Source: Mesoflavibacter sp. (GTDB taxonomy: Bacteria; Pseudomonadota; Alphaproteobacteria; UBA8366; Aestuariispiraceae). From it: 64,000 bases of DNA. Position 1 is the first letter of the stretch; every line of letters starts with the position of its first letter. Location of the stretch: positions 2,680,501-2,744,500 of the forward strand of contig CP051228.1 of assembly GCA_017792345.1 (NCBI GenBank). Direction: 5' to 3'. A model generated the notes under the pieces. That model was not told where the DNA came from and did not search any database. It worked only from the letters and a program-made list of their open reading frames with translations. Shown here in pieces: positions 42,303-50,829 of this stretch. Made by a program: the position numbers and the translations under genes.

Positions 42303-43226
42303 ATGAAGGACGAACGGCTGCTGGAAATGCGGGTGTTCAGGACGGTGGTGGAAACCGGCGGGTTCACCTCCGCGGCCCATGGATTAGGCGTCAGTCAGCC
42401 ATTTGTCAGCCAGACGATCCAGCGTCTGGAGGCGCGGTTGGGCGCCAAGCTGCTGCATCGAACGACACGCGGACACCGTTTGACGGCGGAGGGGGAGCGG
42501 TTCCTCGAAACCGCGCGCCGGGTCATCGACCTCGTCGAGCAGGCCGAGGCGGATTGGCAGCGGGGTGAGGCGCAGGTGGAGGGGCATCTGCGCGTATCCG
42601 CGCCCATCGCGTTCGGGCTGGATCGTGTCACACCGCACATGCCGGATTTCCTGAACCGCCATCCGAACCTGTCGATCGACCTTCGGCTGACCGACGATCA
42701 GGAAAGCCTGATCGACGACCGGATCGATGTGGCAATCCGCATGGGCGCGTTGCCGGATTCCAGCCTGATGCATCGCCGCCTCTGCGGCTTGCAACGGATC
42801 ATCGTCGCCGCACCGGACCTTGTTGCGCGATACGGCGAACCGCGCGGCGTGGAGGACCTCGGCGCGATGCCTTGCTTGGCCTGGGACGGCAGCCGCGATC
42901 ACCTGAACCGCTGGAAATTCGTCCAGGATGGCGAAACCGTCACCTTCCGCGCGGCCAGTCGCTTCCGCAGCAACCAGGGCATGACGCTGTTCCAGATGTG
43001 CCTGGCCGGTGTGGGGGTCATGCGCATGGCGGAACATTTGGCGCGCCCAGCCATCGCCCGCGGTCATCTTGTGCAGTTGCTGTCCGCCATCACGGCGAGG
43101 GACGACGGCGCGATCCATGCGGTGTTCCTGCCGGACCGGCACATGGTTCCGCGCATCCGGTCCTTTATCGACTTCATGGCGGACGCTTTCCGCGATCCGG
43201 ACTGGGAAGAGGGGAGCGGGGGTTAG
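42303..43226 (+). CDS. LysR-family transcriptional regulator
   Basis: A 307-residue LysR protein: helix-turn-helix with VVETGGFTSAAHGLGVSQP and VSQTIQRLEARLGAKLLHRT, then an effector domain. The ATG at 42303 follows GGGGAG; an upstream in-frame start at 42204 would overlap the operator. It is of the DhcR/CrgA-like type (SAPIAFGLDRVTPHMPDFL), often paired with an aldolase or dehydrogenase. It probably controls the divergent aldolase gene. Its stop overlaps the convergent OtnC gene by 4 bases. Confidence 0.9.
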   Translation: MKDERLLEMRVFRTVVETGGFTSAAHGLGVSQPFVSQTIQRLEARLGAKLLHRTTRGHRLTAEGERFLETARRVIDLVEQAEADWQRGEAQVEGHLRVSAPIAFGLDRVTPHMPDFLNRHPNLSIDLRLTDDQESLIDDRIDVAIRMGALPDSSLMHRRLCGLQRIIVAAPDLVARYGEPRGVEDLGAMPCLAWDGSRDHLNRWKFVQDGETVTFRAASRFRSNQGMTLFQMCLAGVGVMRMAEHLARPAIARGHLVQLLSAITARDDGAIHAVFLPDRHMVPRIRSFIDFMADAFRDPDWEEGSGG

Positions 43227-43855
43227 CCGTACTTTTGAACGATATCCCGGATCTGATCGCGGTTCAGCAGTCTGGGATTGGCCCCGCGCAGCATCAGCAT
43301 CAATTTGGCCGTCTCCTCGAATTCCTCCATGGCGTAGACGGCGGAGTCGAGATCCCGGGCGGCTACGACAGGCCCGTGATTGGCCAGAAGCAAGGCGCTG
43401 TGTTTCCCGGCAAGTCCTCGAACCGCATCCCCCATGGCCGGGTCGCCCGGCATGAAGTAAGGCAGCAGCTTCACCTGCCCCAAACGCATGATCGAATAGG
43501 CTGTGATCGGCAGCAGGACATTGTCCGGGTCGATTTCCGGCAGAACGGAAACCGCCGTCGCATGGGACGAATGCAGATGCAGTACGGCGCCTGCCGACCG
43601 GGTCTCGTAGAAAGCCTGATGCAGCGATAGTTCCTTGGTCGGACTTAATCCGGCGATGTGTCGTCCGGTCTCATCGAGGACCGACAGGGACGCGGGGTCC
43701 AGATTACGAAAGCTCGATCCGGTGGGCGACACCAGCAAACGCCCGTCCGGCAAACGGGCGGAGATGTTGCCGGAAGAGCCGCCGTTCAAGCCCCGGTCGA
43801 AGAGGGATTTCGCCCAATCACACAGGCTTTCGCGCAGTTTTGCCTCATCGCTCAC
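43223..43855 (-). CDS. otnC: 3-oxo-tetronate 4-phosphate decarboxylase (OtnC)-like class II aldolase
   Basis: A 210-residue class II aldolase-fold protein with metal-binding His in LHLHSSHATA and LANHGPVV, and TKELSLHQAFY. It overlaps the OtnK-like kinase by 4 bases (GTGA), and this kinase-plus-aldolase pair is the known pair that ends the degradation of four-carbon acid sugars: the kinase makes 3-oxo-tetronate 4-phosphate and OtnC decarboxylates it to dihydroxyacetone phosphate. The start is GTG at 43855. Substrate specificity is inferred from the pair. Confidence 0.83.
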   Translation of the reverse strand: MSDEAKLRESLCDWAKSLFDRGLNGGSSGNISARLPDGRLLVSPTGSSFRNLDPASLSVLDETGRHIAGLSPTKELSLHQAFYETRSAGAVLHLHSSHATAVSVLPEIDPDNVLLPITAYSIMRLGQVKLLPYFMPGDPAMGDAVRGLAGKHSALLLANHGPVVAARDLDSAVYAMEEFEETAKLMLMLRGANPRLLNRDQIRDIVQKYG

Positions 43856-45102
43856 GATCCACCCTCCAGCACAGTCAGGGCGGTTTCGAAGAAATCCGCA
43901 TCGCCGAAATTGCCGGATTTGAGCGCCAGCGCGGGGCCGTCACCACCGGCGCTCATGGCGGGTACGCCGGGGGCAATCTCGGGTCCGATTTCAAGCTGGG
44001 ACAGACCGAGGGCGGTGACCACCGCCCCCGAAGTCTCTCCGCCGGCGACGACCAGCCGTGCGATACCGGCGTCGCGCAGCCGGACGGCGACATCTGCGAA
44101 CAGGGTTTCGATCAGATTGGCGGACGCGTCACGGCCCAGGCTCGCCTGCGCGGCCGCAACGGATTTCGGATCCGCCGTGGAATAGGCGATTGGCGCGTCG
44201 TCGGATCGCTGCATCAGCCAATCGGCGACACCTTCCGCGGTTTGGGCGCCGGCCAGGATCTGAACGGGGTCGATGGCGAGGGAGGGATGGGACAGCGCAT
44301 ACCGCGCGACCTGCATGCGGGTCATGGATGAACACGAGCCCGACAGGATGGTGGCAGGACCGGTTCGACCCGTCCACGAAACCCGACCGGTTCGGGCGGT
44401 TATGCCGAGGCTCTCCGGCAGGCCGAGACCGATCCCTGAACCGCCGGTGATCAGGGTATCCTCCGGGCAGGCGAGGCCGATCTGATGCAAGTCGGCGTCG
44501 GAAACAGCGTCAACGACGATGATCGAACTCCCGTCCGCTACCGCCGTATCCAGGGCCGCGCGGATCGCATCGCGACCGGCGGCGACCACAGGGTGGGCGA
44601 TGTGCCCGATGCGCTGCCGCGTCTGTTGGGACAACCAGCGACGAATGTCGGAATCCCGCATAGGGGTCAGCGGGTGATCGCGCATGGAGGATTCGCTCAA
44701 CAGCCGGTCACCGACGAACAGATGGCCCATATAGAGACTGCGCCCATTGGCGGGAAAGGCGGGGCAGACGATGGCGCGCGGAAGGTTCAGGGCGGACATC
44801 AGGGCGTCGATCACCGGGCCGATATTGCCCTGGGGGGTGGAATCGAAGGTGGAACAGTATTTGAAGAAATATCGCCGGCACCCCTGATCGCGCAGCCAGT
44901 TCAGGGCGGCGAGGCTGTCTTCCACCGCCTGGTCCGCCGGGCATGTGCGCGTCTTCAAGGCGACAACCCCGGCATCGATATCGTCCTCCGCCGGGGCCGA
45001 CGGGATGCCGCAATACTGCGTCACGCGCATGCCGCGGTTCGCAAGGGTCAACCCAAGATCGCTGGAACCGGTAAAGTCGTCCCCGATGCAGCCAAGCAGC
45101 AT
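43852..45102 (-). CDS. otnK: 3-oxo-tetronate kinase (OtnK), DUF1537/four-carbon acid sugar kinase
   Basis: A 416-residue ATP-dependent kinase of the DUF1537 family. The N-terminal domain starts LGCIGDDFTGSSDLG and has YFFKYCSTFDSTPQGN, which are hallmarks; the C-terminal nucleotide-binding domain has VVAGGETSGAVV near 360. It phosphorylates a 3-oxo-tetronate made from erythronate or threonate. Its stop overlaps the OtnC start. The ATG at 45102 follows GGAGG and sits 5 bases after the hydrolase gene, so they share a transcript. Confidence 0.9.
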   Translation of the reverse strand: MLLGCIGDDFTGSSDLGLTLANRGMRVTQYCGIPSAPAEDDIDAGVVALKTRTCPADQAVEDSLAALNWLRDQGCRRYFFKYCSTFDSTPQGNIGPVIDALMSALNLPRAIVCPAFPANGRSLYMGHLFVGDRLLSESSMRDHPLTPMRDSDIRRWLSQQTRQRIGHIAHPVVAAGRDAIRAALDTAVADGSSIIVVDAVSDADLHQIGLACPEDTLITGGSGIGLGLPESLGITARTGRVSWTGRTGPATILSGSCSSMTRMQVARYALSHPSLAIDPVQILAGAQTAEGVADWLMQRSDDAPIAYSTADPKSVAAAQASLGRDASANLIETLFADVAVRLRDAGIARLVVAGGETSGAVVTALGLSQLEIGPEIAPGVPAMSAGGDGPALALKSGNFGDADFFETALTVLEGGS

Positions 45103-45107
45103 GCGCT

Positions 45108-45914
45108 CTACGCCTCCACCGCGCGAACCGGTCCAAAATCCAGTCGTCGCGCGAAATCGGGCAGACCGTCTGTCGCCGCGAACAGGTCGAACACTTTCGG
45201 GTCATGCCCCGGCACCACCAGCGATGGCGAGGACGCGAGCCGCTGCACGGTCTGAAACCCATCCAGCATTTCCTGAAGATCCACCACGATCGGGAACGGC
45301 TTCCCTTTCAGGAAATTCTCATAGTAATGCGATGCGTCCGACGCGAGGCACAGCCAGCCCGCCTGGGTCCGGACGCGGACGACCTGCAGCCCCTTTGTGT
45401 GGCCGCCGATACGATGAACGGTAACGCCCGGCGCGACTTCGCCGTCCTGGTGATGAAACCGGACACGCCCGTCGTAAAGGGTTCGGATCATCTGGCAGAC
45501 ATGATCGGCGGAAAACGGGTAGCGCAGATGGGAATGGCACATGCAGGGACCGGTGACGTATTGCAGTTCGGTTTCCTGAATATGGTAGACCGCGTTGGGA
45601 AACCGGTTCATGCCCCCCGCATGGTCGTAATGCATATGGGTGATGATGACGGTGTCGACGGATGCGGGATCGATGCCGACCGCGCTTAGAGCCTCGTCCG
45701 GGTTCCGCAGGACGGGACGGCCGCGACGGTCACCCTCCGGCTGATCGTATCCGGTATCGACCAGGATCGTGCCCAGCGGCGACTTCAGAAGCCAGATGAA
45801 ATAGTCCATGTCGTGCGGACTGGCATGATCGTCATCCAGGATGAAGGAATCCTGGCGTGTTCGGGAATTGCGCTCGGCATATTTCACCGCGGTGACTTGC
45901 CATATCTGATCCAT
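45108..45914 (-). CDS. Metallo-beta-lactamase-fold hydrolase, N-acyl homoserine lactonase-like
   Basis: A 268-residue zinc hydrolase with the fold's HxHxDH motif (ITHMHYDHAGG, about 92-101) and later metal residues in IGGHTKG and LASDASHYY. The family contains lactonases, and one natural guess is that it opens an acid-sugar lactone before the Otn steps; quorum quenching is less likely in this context. The ATG at 45914 follows GAGGGGG; a start 7 codons upstream is also in frame. It is between the monooxygenase-like gene and OtnK. Confidence 0.8.
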   Translation of the reverse strand: MDQIWQVTAVKYAERNSRTRQDSFILDDDHASPHDMDYFIWLLKSPLGTILVDTGYDQPEGDRRGRPVLRNPDEALSAVGIDPASVDTVIITHMHYDHAGGMNRFPNAVYHIQETELQYVTGPCMCHSHLRYPFSADHVCQMIRTLYDGRVRFHHQDGEVAPGVTVHRIGGHTKGLQVVRVRTQAGWLCLASDASHYYENFLKGKPFPIVVDLQEMLDGFQTVQRLASSPSLVVPGHDPKVFDLFAATDGLPDFARRLDFGPVRAVEA

Positions 45915-45931
45915 GTCCTGTTCCCCCTCTT

Positions 45932-46225
45932 TCAACTCGCAATGGGCCGGTCGTAGGTTACGACGGATTTCGCCGCGACCATCCCCGCAACCGCCGCGTC
46001 GAACGCCTTAAAGTGCGCGCTTTCCAAATGCGTGTCGAATGCCGCCGCGTCGGCATAGATCTCATAGAGGAAGACCGTCGTCGGGCTGTCTCTGTCGGAC
46101 CAGACATCGAAGCGCAGGCACCCGGGTTCGAGATCCAGAGAGGTCCGTGCCTGCTCGCGCATTCTTTCCAGAAAGGCGTCGCACCATTGCCGGTGAATGT
46201 CGAAGGATACGCAAACCGCAAACAT
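45932..46225 (-). CDS. ABM-domain protein, putative quinol monooxygenase
   Basis: A 97-residue dimeric alpha-beta barrel protein of the antibiotic biosynthesis monooxygenase family (YgiN-like): VCVSFDIHRQWCDAFLERM, ARTSLDLEPGCLRFDVW, and TVFLYEIYADAAAFDTHLES. The catalytic role of such proteins is varied and often unproven. It begins one base after the TctA stop, behind AAGGA, and so belongs to the Tct/Otn operon. An in-frame TTG upstream (46240) is not needed. Confidence 0.82.
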   Translation of the reverse strand: MFAVCVSFDIHRQWCDAFLERMREQARTSLDLEPGCLRFDVWSDRDSPTTVFLYEIYADAAAFDTHLESAHFKAFDAAVAGMVAAKSVVTYDRPIAS

Positions 46226-46226
46226 G

Positions 46227-47753
46227 TCAGTCCTTTCCAATTGCCGGAGATTTCGGAAGGCACGCGGCGACCAGCCGCCGTGCCGCCGGAATCTGGGACA
46301 AGATCAGGGCGACGTTGAGCGCCACCAGAATGGCCGCGCCGGGCCGGGTGATGAAGATCGAAAGGTCGCCGTCCGAAATCAGCAACGACCGGCGGAACGT
46401 CTCGTCGAACAATCCGCCCAGGATGACGCCGATCACCAGGGGCGCGATCGGATATTTCATCGCCGTCATGGCATAGGCGGCAAAACCGACGCCCAGCATC
46501 AGGAACAGGTCGTTGATCCCGCCGCCGACCGAGAACGACCCAATCGTCGTCAGAACCAGCACGACCGGCAAGAACACCGTCCGCGGCAGTTTCAGGATCA
46601 GGATGAAGACGCGTGCGGTGAACAGACCCATCAGGAACATCGTCAGCGATGCCATGACCAGAATGGCGACGATATGGACGATCAACGCCGGGTCGATGGT
46701 CGGGCCTGGAATGACATTGTTGATCTTGAGCGCGCCCAACAAGGCTGCCGCCGGGGGAGAACCCGGAATGCCCAGAACCAGTAGCGGGATCAACGCCCCG
46801 CCGATTGCGGCATTGTTCGCCGTTTCGGCGGAAATGAGGCCGCGTAGGGACCCAAGGCCGAAACGACTGGAATCGCGCGCGACGCTTTTCGCGACGCCAT
46901 AGGATACCCAGCCGGCAACATCCTCGCCCACGCCGGGCAGGGCGCCGATCCCGGTTCCGATCCCACCGGACCTCAGGATTCCTGGGAAATGACGCATGAC
47001 TTCGCGCAACCTGGGAACGATCCGTCCGACCGGCAGGGGGGCTGCGCCACCCACGGCCGCGCGCATTCCGTCCAGGATCTGGGGTATCGCGAAGGCGCCC
47101 ATCAGGACCGGCACGATCTGAAACCCGGACAGCAGATACGACCAGCCGAAGGTGTATCGCGCCTCCGACAGGATCGGATCCATGCCGACCATTGCCATGG
47201 CCAGACCGATCAACCCCGCGATCCAGCCTTTGATGACGAGGTCCTGGCTCATCAGCGTGCCGGACAGAAGAATGCCGAAGAGGGCCAGCAGGGCCTTTTC
47301 CGGCGATGCGATGTTCTTTGCGACCAGCAGCAGCAGCCAAACGAAGATCAGCAGGCAGAAAGCCCCGAACAAAGTTCCGATAAAGGAGGCGGTTGTGGTG
47401 ATGCCCAGGGCTTCGCCACCGCGCCCCTCCTTGGCCAGAGGATGACCGTCCATCGCCGTGGCGGCGGAGGCCGCCGTCCCGGGGATGTTCAACAGGATCG
47501 ACGGGTAGGAGCCGCCATAGATGGCGCCGACATAGGCGCCGATCAGGGCGATCAGGGACTGTTCCAGCGGAAATTTGTTCCCGAAGAACCCGGTCAGAAT
47601 TGTCACCGCCAAGGTCGCGGTCAGTCCGGGTAGGGCCCCGAACACAATCCCAAGAAAGACCGACGCGACGAGATAGAGATAGGTCAGCGGGTCGCTGGCC
47701 AGGGTGTATAGACTGCTCGCGAAAGCGATGAGTTGATCGAGGACGAATTCCAT
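46227..47753 (-). CDS. tctA: Tripartite tricarboxylate transporter, large permease TctA
   Basis: A 508-residue polytopic membrane protein, the large subunit of a TTT secondary transporter. Family marks: FGALPGLTATLAVTILTGFF near the N-terminus, YGGSYPSILLNIPGTAASAA (about 80-99), GIGALPGVGEDVAGWVSYG and a second IPGSPPAAALLGAL. It works with TctB and the periplasmic TctC to take up carboxylates. The ATG at 47753 is 4 bases after the TctB stop. The operon context suggests acid sugars or dicarboxylates as cargo. Confidence 0.93.
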   Translation of the reverse strand: MEFVLDQLIAFASSLYTLASDPLTYLYLVASVFLGIVFGALPGLTATLAVTILTGFFGNKFPLEQSLIALIGAYVGAIYGGSYPSILLNIPGTAASAATAMDGHPLAKEGRGGEALGITTTASFIGTLFGAFCLLIFVWLLLLVAKNIASPEKALLALFGILLSGTLMSQDLVIKGWIAGLIGLAMAMVGMDPILSEARYTFGWSYLLSGFQIVPVLMGAFAIPQILDGMRAAVGGAAPLPVGRIVPRLREVMRHFPGILRSGGIGTGIGALPGVGEDVAGWVSYGVAKSVARDSSRFGLGSLRGLISAETANNAAIGGALIPLLVLGIPGSPPAAALLGALKINNVIPGPTIDPALIVHIVAILVMASLTMFLMGLFTARVFILILKLPRTVFLPVVLVLTTIGSFSVGGGINDLFLMLGVGFAAYAMTAMKYPIAPLVIGVILGGLFDETFRRSLLISDGDLSIFITRPGAAILVALNVALILSQIPAARRLVAACLPKSPAIGKD

Positions 47754-47757
47754 CGCG

Positions 47758-48513
47758 TCAGTCTCCGGACCAGAGCGGGCGCAGGGTGACGTAGTAGTGG
47801 TATTCGATCTGGGCAAAGACCAAGCCGGTCCGGTTTGGCACGTTCTGCCGGAAGCCGAAGGCCATGCCGATAACCAGGATCAGCGGTGCCATCAACGCGA
47901 CGAGGGGCGTCGCCTTGATCACACGATCGATGGCGCCGCGACGGGACTCGATCGCGAACATTGAAACGGTCAGACCAATCCATGCGGCCAGGGTGATGGC
48001 GTCGTCGTCATGGGGTTTCGCCCATTCGTCCGGAAAGGGATGCGCCGCGACGGCAAATACGGCCGGAAGACAGGCAAAAGCGGCACTAAGCGCCATTGGG
48101 ACGGTGCGGCCGGAGTGAAATCCGTAGGTCAGCGCGGTCAATGTCAGGCCGCTTGCCAGCACAAAATCGACGCGCGGCACCAAGCCGACGATATAGGCGA
48201 TCAGGATCAGCGAGAGCAGGGCGATCCGGCGCAGTTCGACGCGGTCATTGATACCGATGGACCGCAAGGCCCGTGTCGCGCCGCCGTCCCGGATTGAAAT
48301 TGTCAGCAAGGAGATGGCGAGGAGCAGCAGCAGGCCGAAAATGCCGAAGGGAACGATCGCCGCCGAATTGAACCATTGCGCCGAGTTAACCCCTGCCGCC
48401 TTGGCGTCGTAGAAGGGCAGCAAACTGGTCTGCCAAAGAAAGGTTACCGACAGGGCGATCAGGATCAGGGATGTCCAGAAATCGCGGGCCCTCAAACCAA
48501 CCTTGTCATCCAT
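47758..48513 (-). CDS. tctB: Tripartite tricarboxylate transporter, small permease TctB
   Basis: A 251-residue membrane protein with at least five helices, longer than typical TctB (about 150-180). The start MDDKVGLRARDFWTSLILIA is typical of TctB, and the C-terminal part adds two or more helices and a final YHYYVTLRPLW. Position between TctC and TctA confirms its role. A GC-rich hairpin in the 81-base gap upstream separates it from TctC. Confidence 0.82.
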   Translation of the reverse strand: MDDKVGLRARDFWTSLILIALSVTFLWQTSLLPFYDAKAAGVNSAQWFNSAAIVPFGIFGLLLLLAISLLTISIRDGGATRALRSIGINDRVELRRIALLSLILIAYIVGLVPRVDFVLASGLTLTALTYGFHSGRTVPMALSAAFACLPAVFAVAAHPFPDEWAKPHDDDAITLAAWIGLTVSMFAIESRRGAIDRVIKATPLVALMAPLILVIGMAFGFRQNVPNRTGLVFAQIEYHYYVTLRPLWSGD

Positions 48514-48541
48514 TATAACACTCCATCCGCCTGGGAGAGCG

Positions 48542-48569
48542 GCCGGCCCGCGTAGGCTGACGGGCCGGC
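48542..48569. other. Intercistronic hairpin between tctC and tctB
   Basis: GCCGGCCCG and CGGGCCGGC are perfect 9-base inverted copies around a 10-base loop. The hairpin follows the tctC stop and precedes the tctB start on the minus strand. It may stabilise the binding-protein mRNA or act as a partial terminator, so that TctC is made in excess of the permeases. Confidence 0.5.
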
Positions 48570-48594
48570 GCTTCCCACTTGAACCCGAAACCGA

Positions 48595-49599
48595 TCAGGG
48601 TTTCTCGATTCCCAGCGTCGCCGGGTCGACTGTGGCGGCGCCGAGATCCCACAGGGTCCAGGCGAAGGTGCTTTCCAGCTTGGCGAAGACGGCGGAAGCT
48701 TCCGCTCCCGACTGGCCGGAAATGTCGTAATGGTTGGTCTTGGCCCAGTCCGCGACCGTGTCGGACGCCATGGCCTTGTCGAAGGCTTCCGTCAGGGCCG
48801 CCTTCACGTCATCCGAAGCCGAGGCATGGACGGCGAAGCCGATGGCCTGTTTCAGGGGCAGGTACTTGTCCAGACCGTCATAGACCGAGAAGGCCGACGG
48901 AATGTCGATTGACCCGACCTTCGCCGGTTCCGGCGTCAAGGTCGCCAGCGGCCGCAGCAGCCCGCCATCGATCAATGCCTGCTGTTCCGCGAGAGAGGTG
49001 ACGACGACGGCAACCTCACCCGCGACGGCGGCCTCTTGACCGGGCGCGGACCCTTTGTAGGGGACGAATTTGAACGTCGCGCCGGTCCCGTTCTCAATGG
49101 CCAGCAGGTTCAAATGGTGGATCGATCCGGACCCGGACGCGGCGGCGGGAATGCTGCCGGGGGCGGCCTTTGCGGCTTCGATCAGGTCTTGCAGGGTCTT
49201 GTGCGGTGAATTGGCAGGCACCGAGATCAAGTCAGGGGACCCCCCGACGATGAACGGATGCCAGTAGGAAAACTTCTGGTCCCAACCGCCCTGAACCGCG
49301 GCGGTGACATTCGATTCGGACAATCCGACCAGGGTATAGCCATCGTCCGGTTGGTTCATGACATAGACCATGCCGTTCGATCCGGCGACGCCGCCGGTCT
49401 GATTGATGACATTGATGCTGACCGGAAGGTGCTTTTCCATTTCGGCCATGATCATGCGGTTGATCGTGTCCGTTCCGCCGCCGGCGCCCCAGACCACCGC
49501 CGCCGTAATGTCGCGGTAGGGATAGGTTTGCGCCTCGGCCGCCGATACGACGCCAAAACCCAATGCCGCTACGGCGGCTGCCTTTAGAAACCTCCTCAT
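48595..49599 (-). CDS. tctC: Tripartite tricarboxylate transporter, periplasmic binding protein TctC
   Basis: A 334-residue precursor with signal peptide MRRFLKAAAVAALGFGVVSA (cleavage after AEA near 23). The mature domain is a Bug/TctC fold: VVWGAGGGTDTINRMI binds the carboxylate, with VINQTGGVAGSNGMVYV, and LVGLSESNV. It is the first gene of the minus-strand operon and is divergent from the isopropylmalate-dehydrogenase-family gene; an operator-like palindrome lies between them. Its ligand is unknown, but a C4 acid sugar or carboxylate is likely. Confidence 0.92.
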   Translation of the reverse strand: MRRFLKAAAVAALGFGVVSAAEAQTYPYRDITAAVVWGAGGGTDTINRMIMAEMEKHLPVSINVINQTGGVAGSNGMVYVMNQPDDGYTLVGLSESNVTAAVQGGWDQKFSYWHPFIVGGSPDLISVPANSPHKTLQDLIEAAKAAPGSIPAAASGSGSIHHLNLLAIENGTGATFKFVPYKGSAPGQEAAVAGEVAVVVTSLAEQQALIDGGLLRPLATLTPEPAKVGSIDIPSAFSVYDGLDKYLPLKQAIGFAVHASASDDVKAALTEAFDKAMASDTVADWAKTNHYDISGQSGAEASAVFAKLESTFAWTLWDLGAATVDPATLGIEKP

Positions 49600-49641
49600 C
49601 GCTTCCTCCTGTTAATATGGTGTGTTTGTTATTGTGTGTGT

Positions 49642-49655
49642 TTATGTATACGTAA
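49642..49655. promoter_or_regulatory. GntR-type operator in the tctC/dehydrogenase divergent promoter
   Basis: TTATGTATACGTAA is a near-perfect 14-base palindrome with the GTATAC core seen in FadR/FCD-type GntR operators. It lies in an AT-rich tract 43 bases upstream of tctC and 77 bases upstream of the dehydrogenase gene, and a GntR regulator is encoded three genes downstream. Confidence 0.6.
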
Positions 49656-49731
49656 TAATATGCACCGTCAATAATGCTTCACAAAATCCCGGCGACGCGC
49701 TTTTGTCGGCGGATGCGAAGAGGGAGGTATC

Positions 49732-50829
49732 ATGCCGTCGGACTTCAGAATTGCCGTCTTCTCCGGGGACGGGATCGGCCCGGAAATCACAGCCCCGACA
49801 TGCCGGGTGCTGCGCAAACTGCAGGACCTGTCGCGACGGTTCCAACTGCATTTCGAGGACGCGCCGGCCGGCGCGTCCCATTACGCGAAGACCGGCGAGT
49901 CTCTGCCTGCGTCATCCTTGGCGACGGCGCGCGAAGCCCATTCGATCCTGCTATCGGCAATGGGGGATCCCGCCATCCGATATCCGGACGGCACCGAAAT
50001 TTCGCCGCAGATTGAGCTGCGCAAGGAGATGGGTCTCTATGCGGGGCTAAGGCCTGTTCGGATCGCGCCGGGCTATCCGACCCCGCTGCGGCTGCCGCAG
50101 GACCGCGTTGTCGATTTCATGCTGGTGCGCGAATCGACCGAAGGATTGTTCTGGTCCATGGGGCGGGGCGAAGTCACACCGGACGAGGCGCGCGAAACCC
50201 TGGTCATCACCCGCGAAACATCCCGAAAACTGTTCCGGCAGACTTTCGAACTGGCCCGACAGCGCGGCGCGCGGCAGGGAAGGCAAGGGCGCGTGACTTG
50301 TGTCGACAAGGCGAATGTATTCCGCGCCTTCGCCTTCTTCCGCGATGTCTTCAAATCCGAAGCGGCGGCCTATCCGGATATCGCCCATGACGCCTCATAT
50401 GTCGACGCCATGGCGCTCAAAATGGTGTCGGCGCCCTGGGCGCTGGATGTGCTGGTTACTGAAAACATGTTTGGCGACATCCTGTCCGACCTTGGGGCAG
50501 GGCTGATGGGAGGGCTCGGTCTGGCGCCGTCCGCGGATATCGGTGACACGAACGCCGTGTTCCAACCGTGTCATGGCAGCGCACCGGATATCGCGGGGCG
50601 CGGCGTCGCCAACCCGATCGCGATGATCCTGTCCGGTGGCATGATGCTGGATTGGTTGGCGGCTCGTCATGGCGATGCTGCGCTGGCCGAAGCGGCGAGC
50701 AGACTTCAGGCCGCCACGGACAAGGTCATCGCGGACGGCGCAACCCTGACACCCGATCTGGGGGGCGATAGCGACACGGAAGCGGTGGCCGATGCGATCA
50801 TCTCGGCTTTGGAAAGCGGCTGGTCGTGA
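49732..50829 (+). CDS. Isocitrate/isopropylmalate dehydrogenase-family enzyme (tartrate/D-malate dehydrogenase-like)
   Basis: A 365-residue NAD(P)- and metal-dependent beta-decarboxylating dehydrogenase. It opens RIAVFSGDGIGPEIT, has substrate-binding Arg residues (GLRPVR and VRESTEG), DKANVFR, and the metal site VTENMFGDILSDLGAGLMGG. Biosynthetic LeuB is unlikely, since no leu genes flank it; with Tct and Otn genes nearby, an oxidation of tartrate, malate or a tetronate is more probable. Its stop overlaps the Gfo/Idh/MocA start by 4 bases. Confidence 0.85.
   Translation: MPSDFRIAVFSGDGIGPEITAPTCRVLRKLQDLSRRFQLHFEDAPAGASHYAKTGESLPASSLATAREAHSILLSAMGDPAIRYPDGTEISPQIELRKEMGLYAGLRPVRIAPGYPTPLRLPQDRVVDFMLVRESTEGLFWSMGRGEVTPDEARETLVITRETSRKLFRQTFELARQRGARQGRQGRVTCVDKANVFRAFAFFRDVFKSEAAAYPDIAHDASYVDAMALKMVSAPWALDVLVTENMFGDILSDLGAGLMGGLGLAPSADIGDTNAVFQPCHGSAPDIAGRGVANPIAMILSGGMMLDWLAARHGDAALAEAASRLQAATDKVIADGATLTPDLGGDSDTEAVADAIISALESGWS

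Noticed and set aside
45108-45914. Quorum-quenching N-acyl homoserine lactonase
   Set aside because: The MBL motifs are generic, and the gene is embedded in an acid-sugar operon with no quorum-sensing gene nearby.
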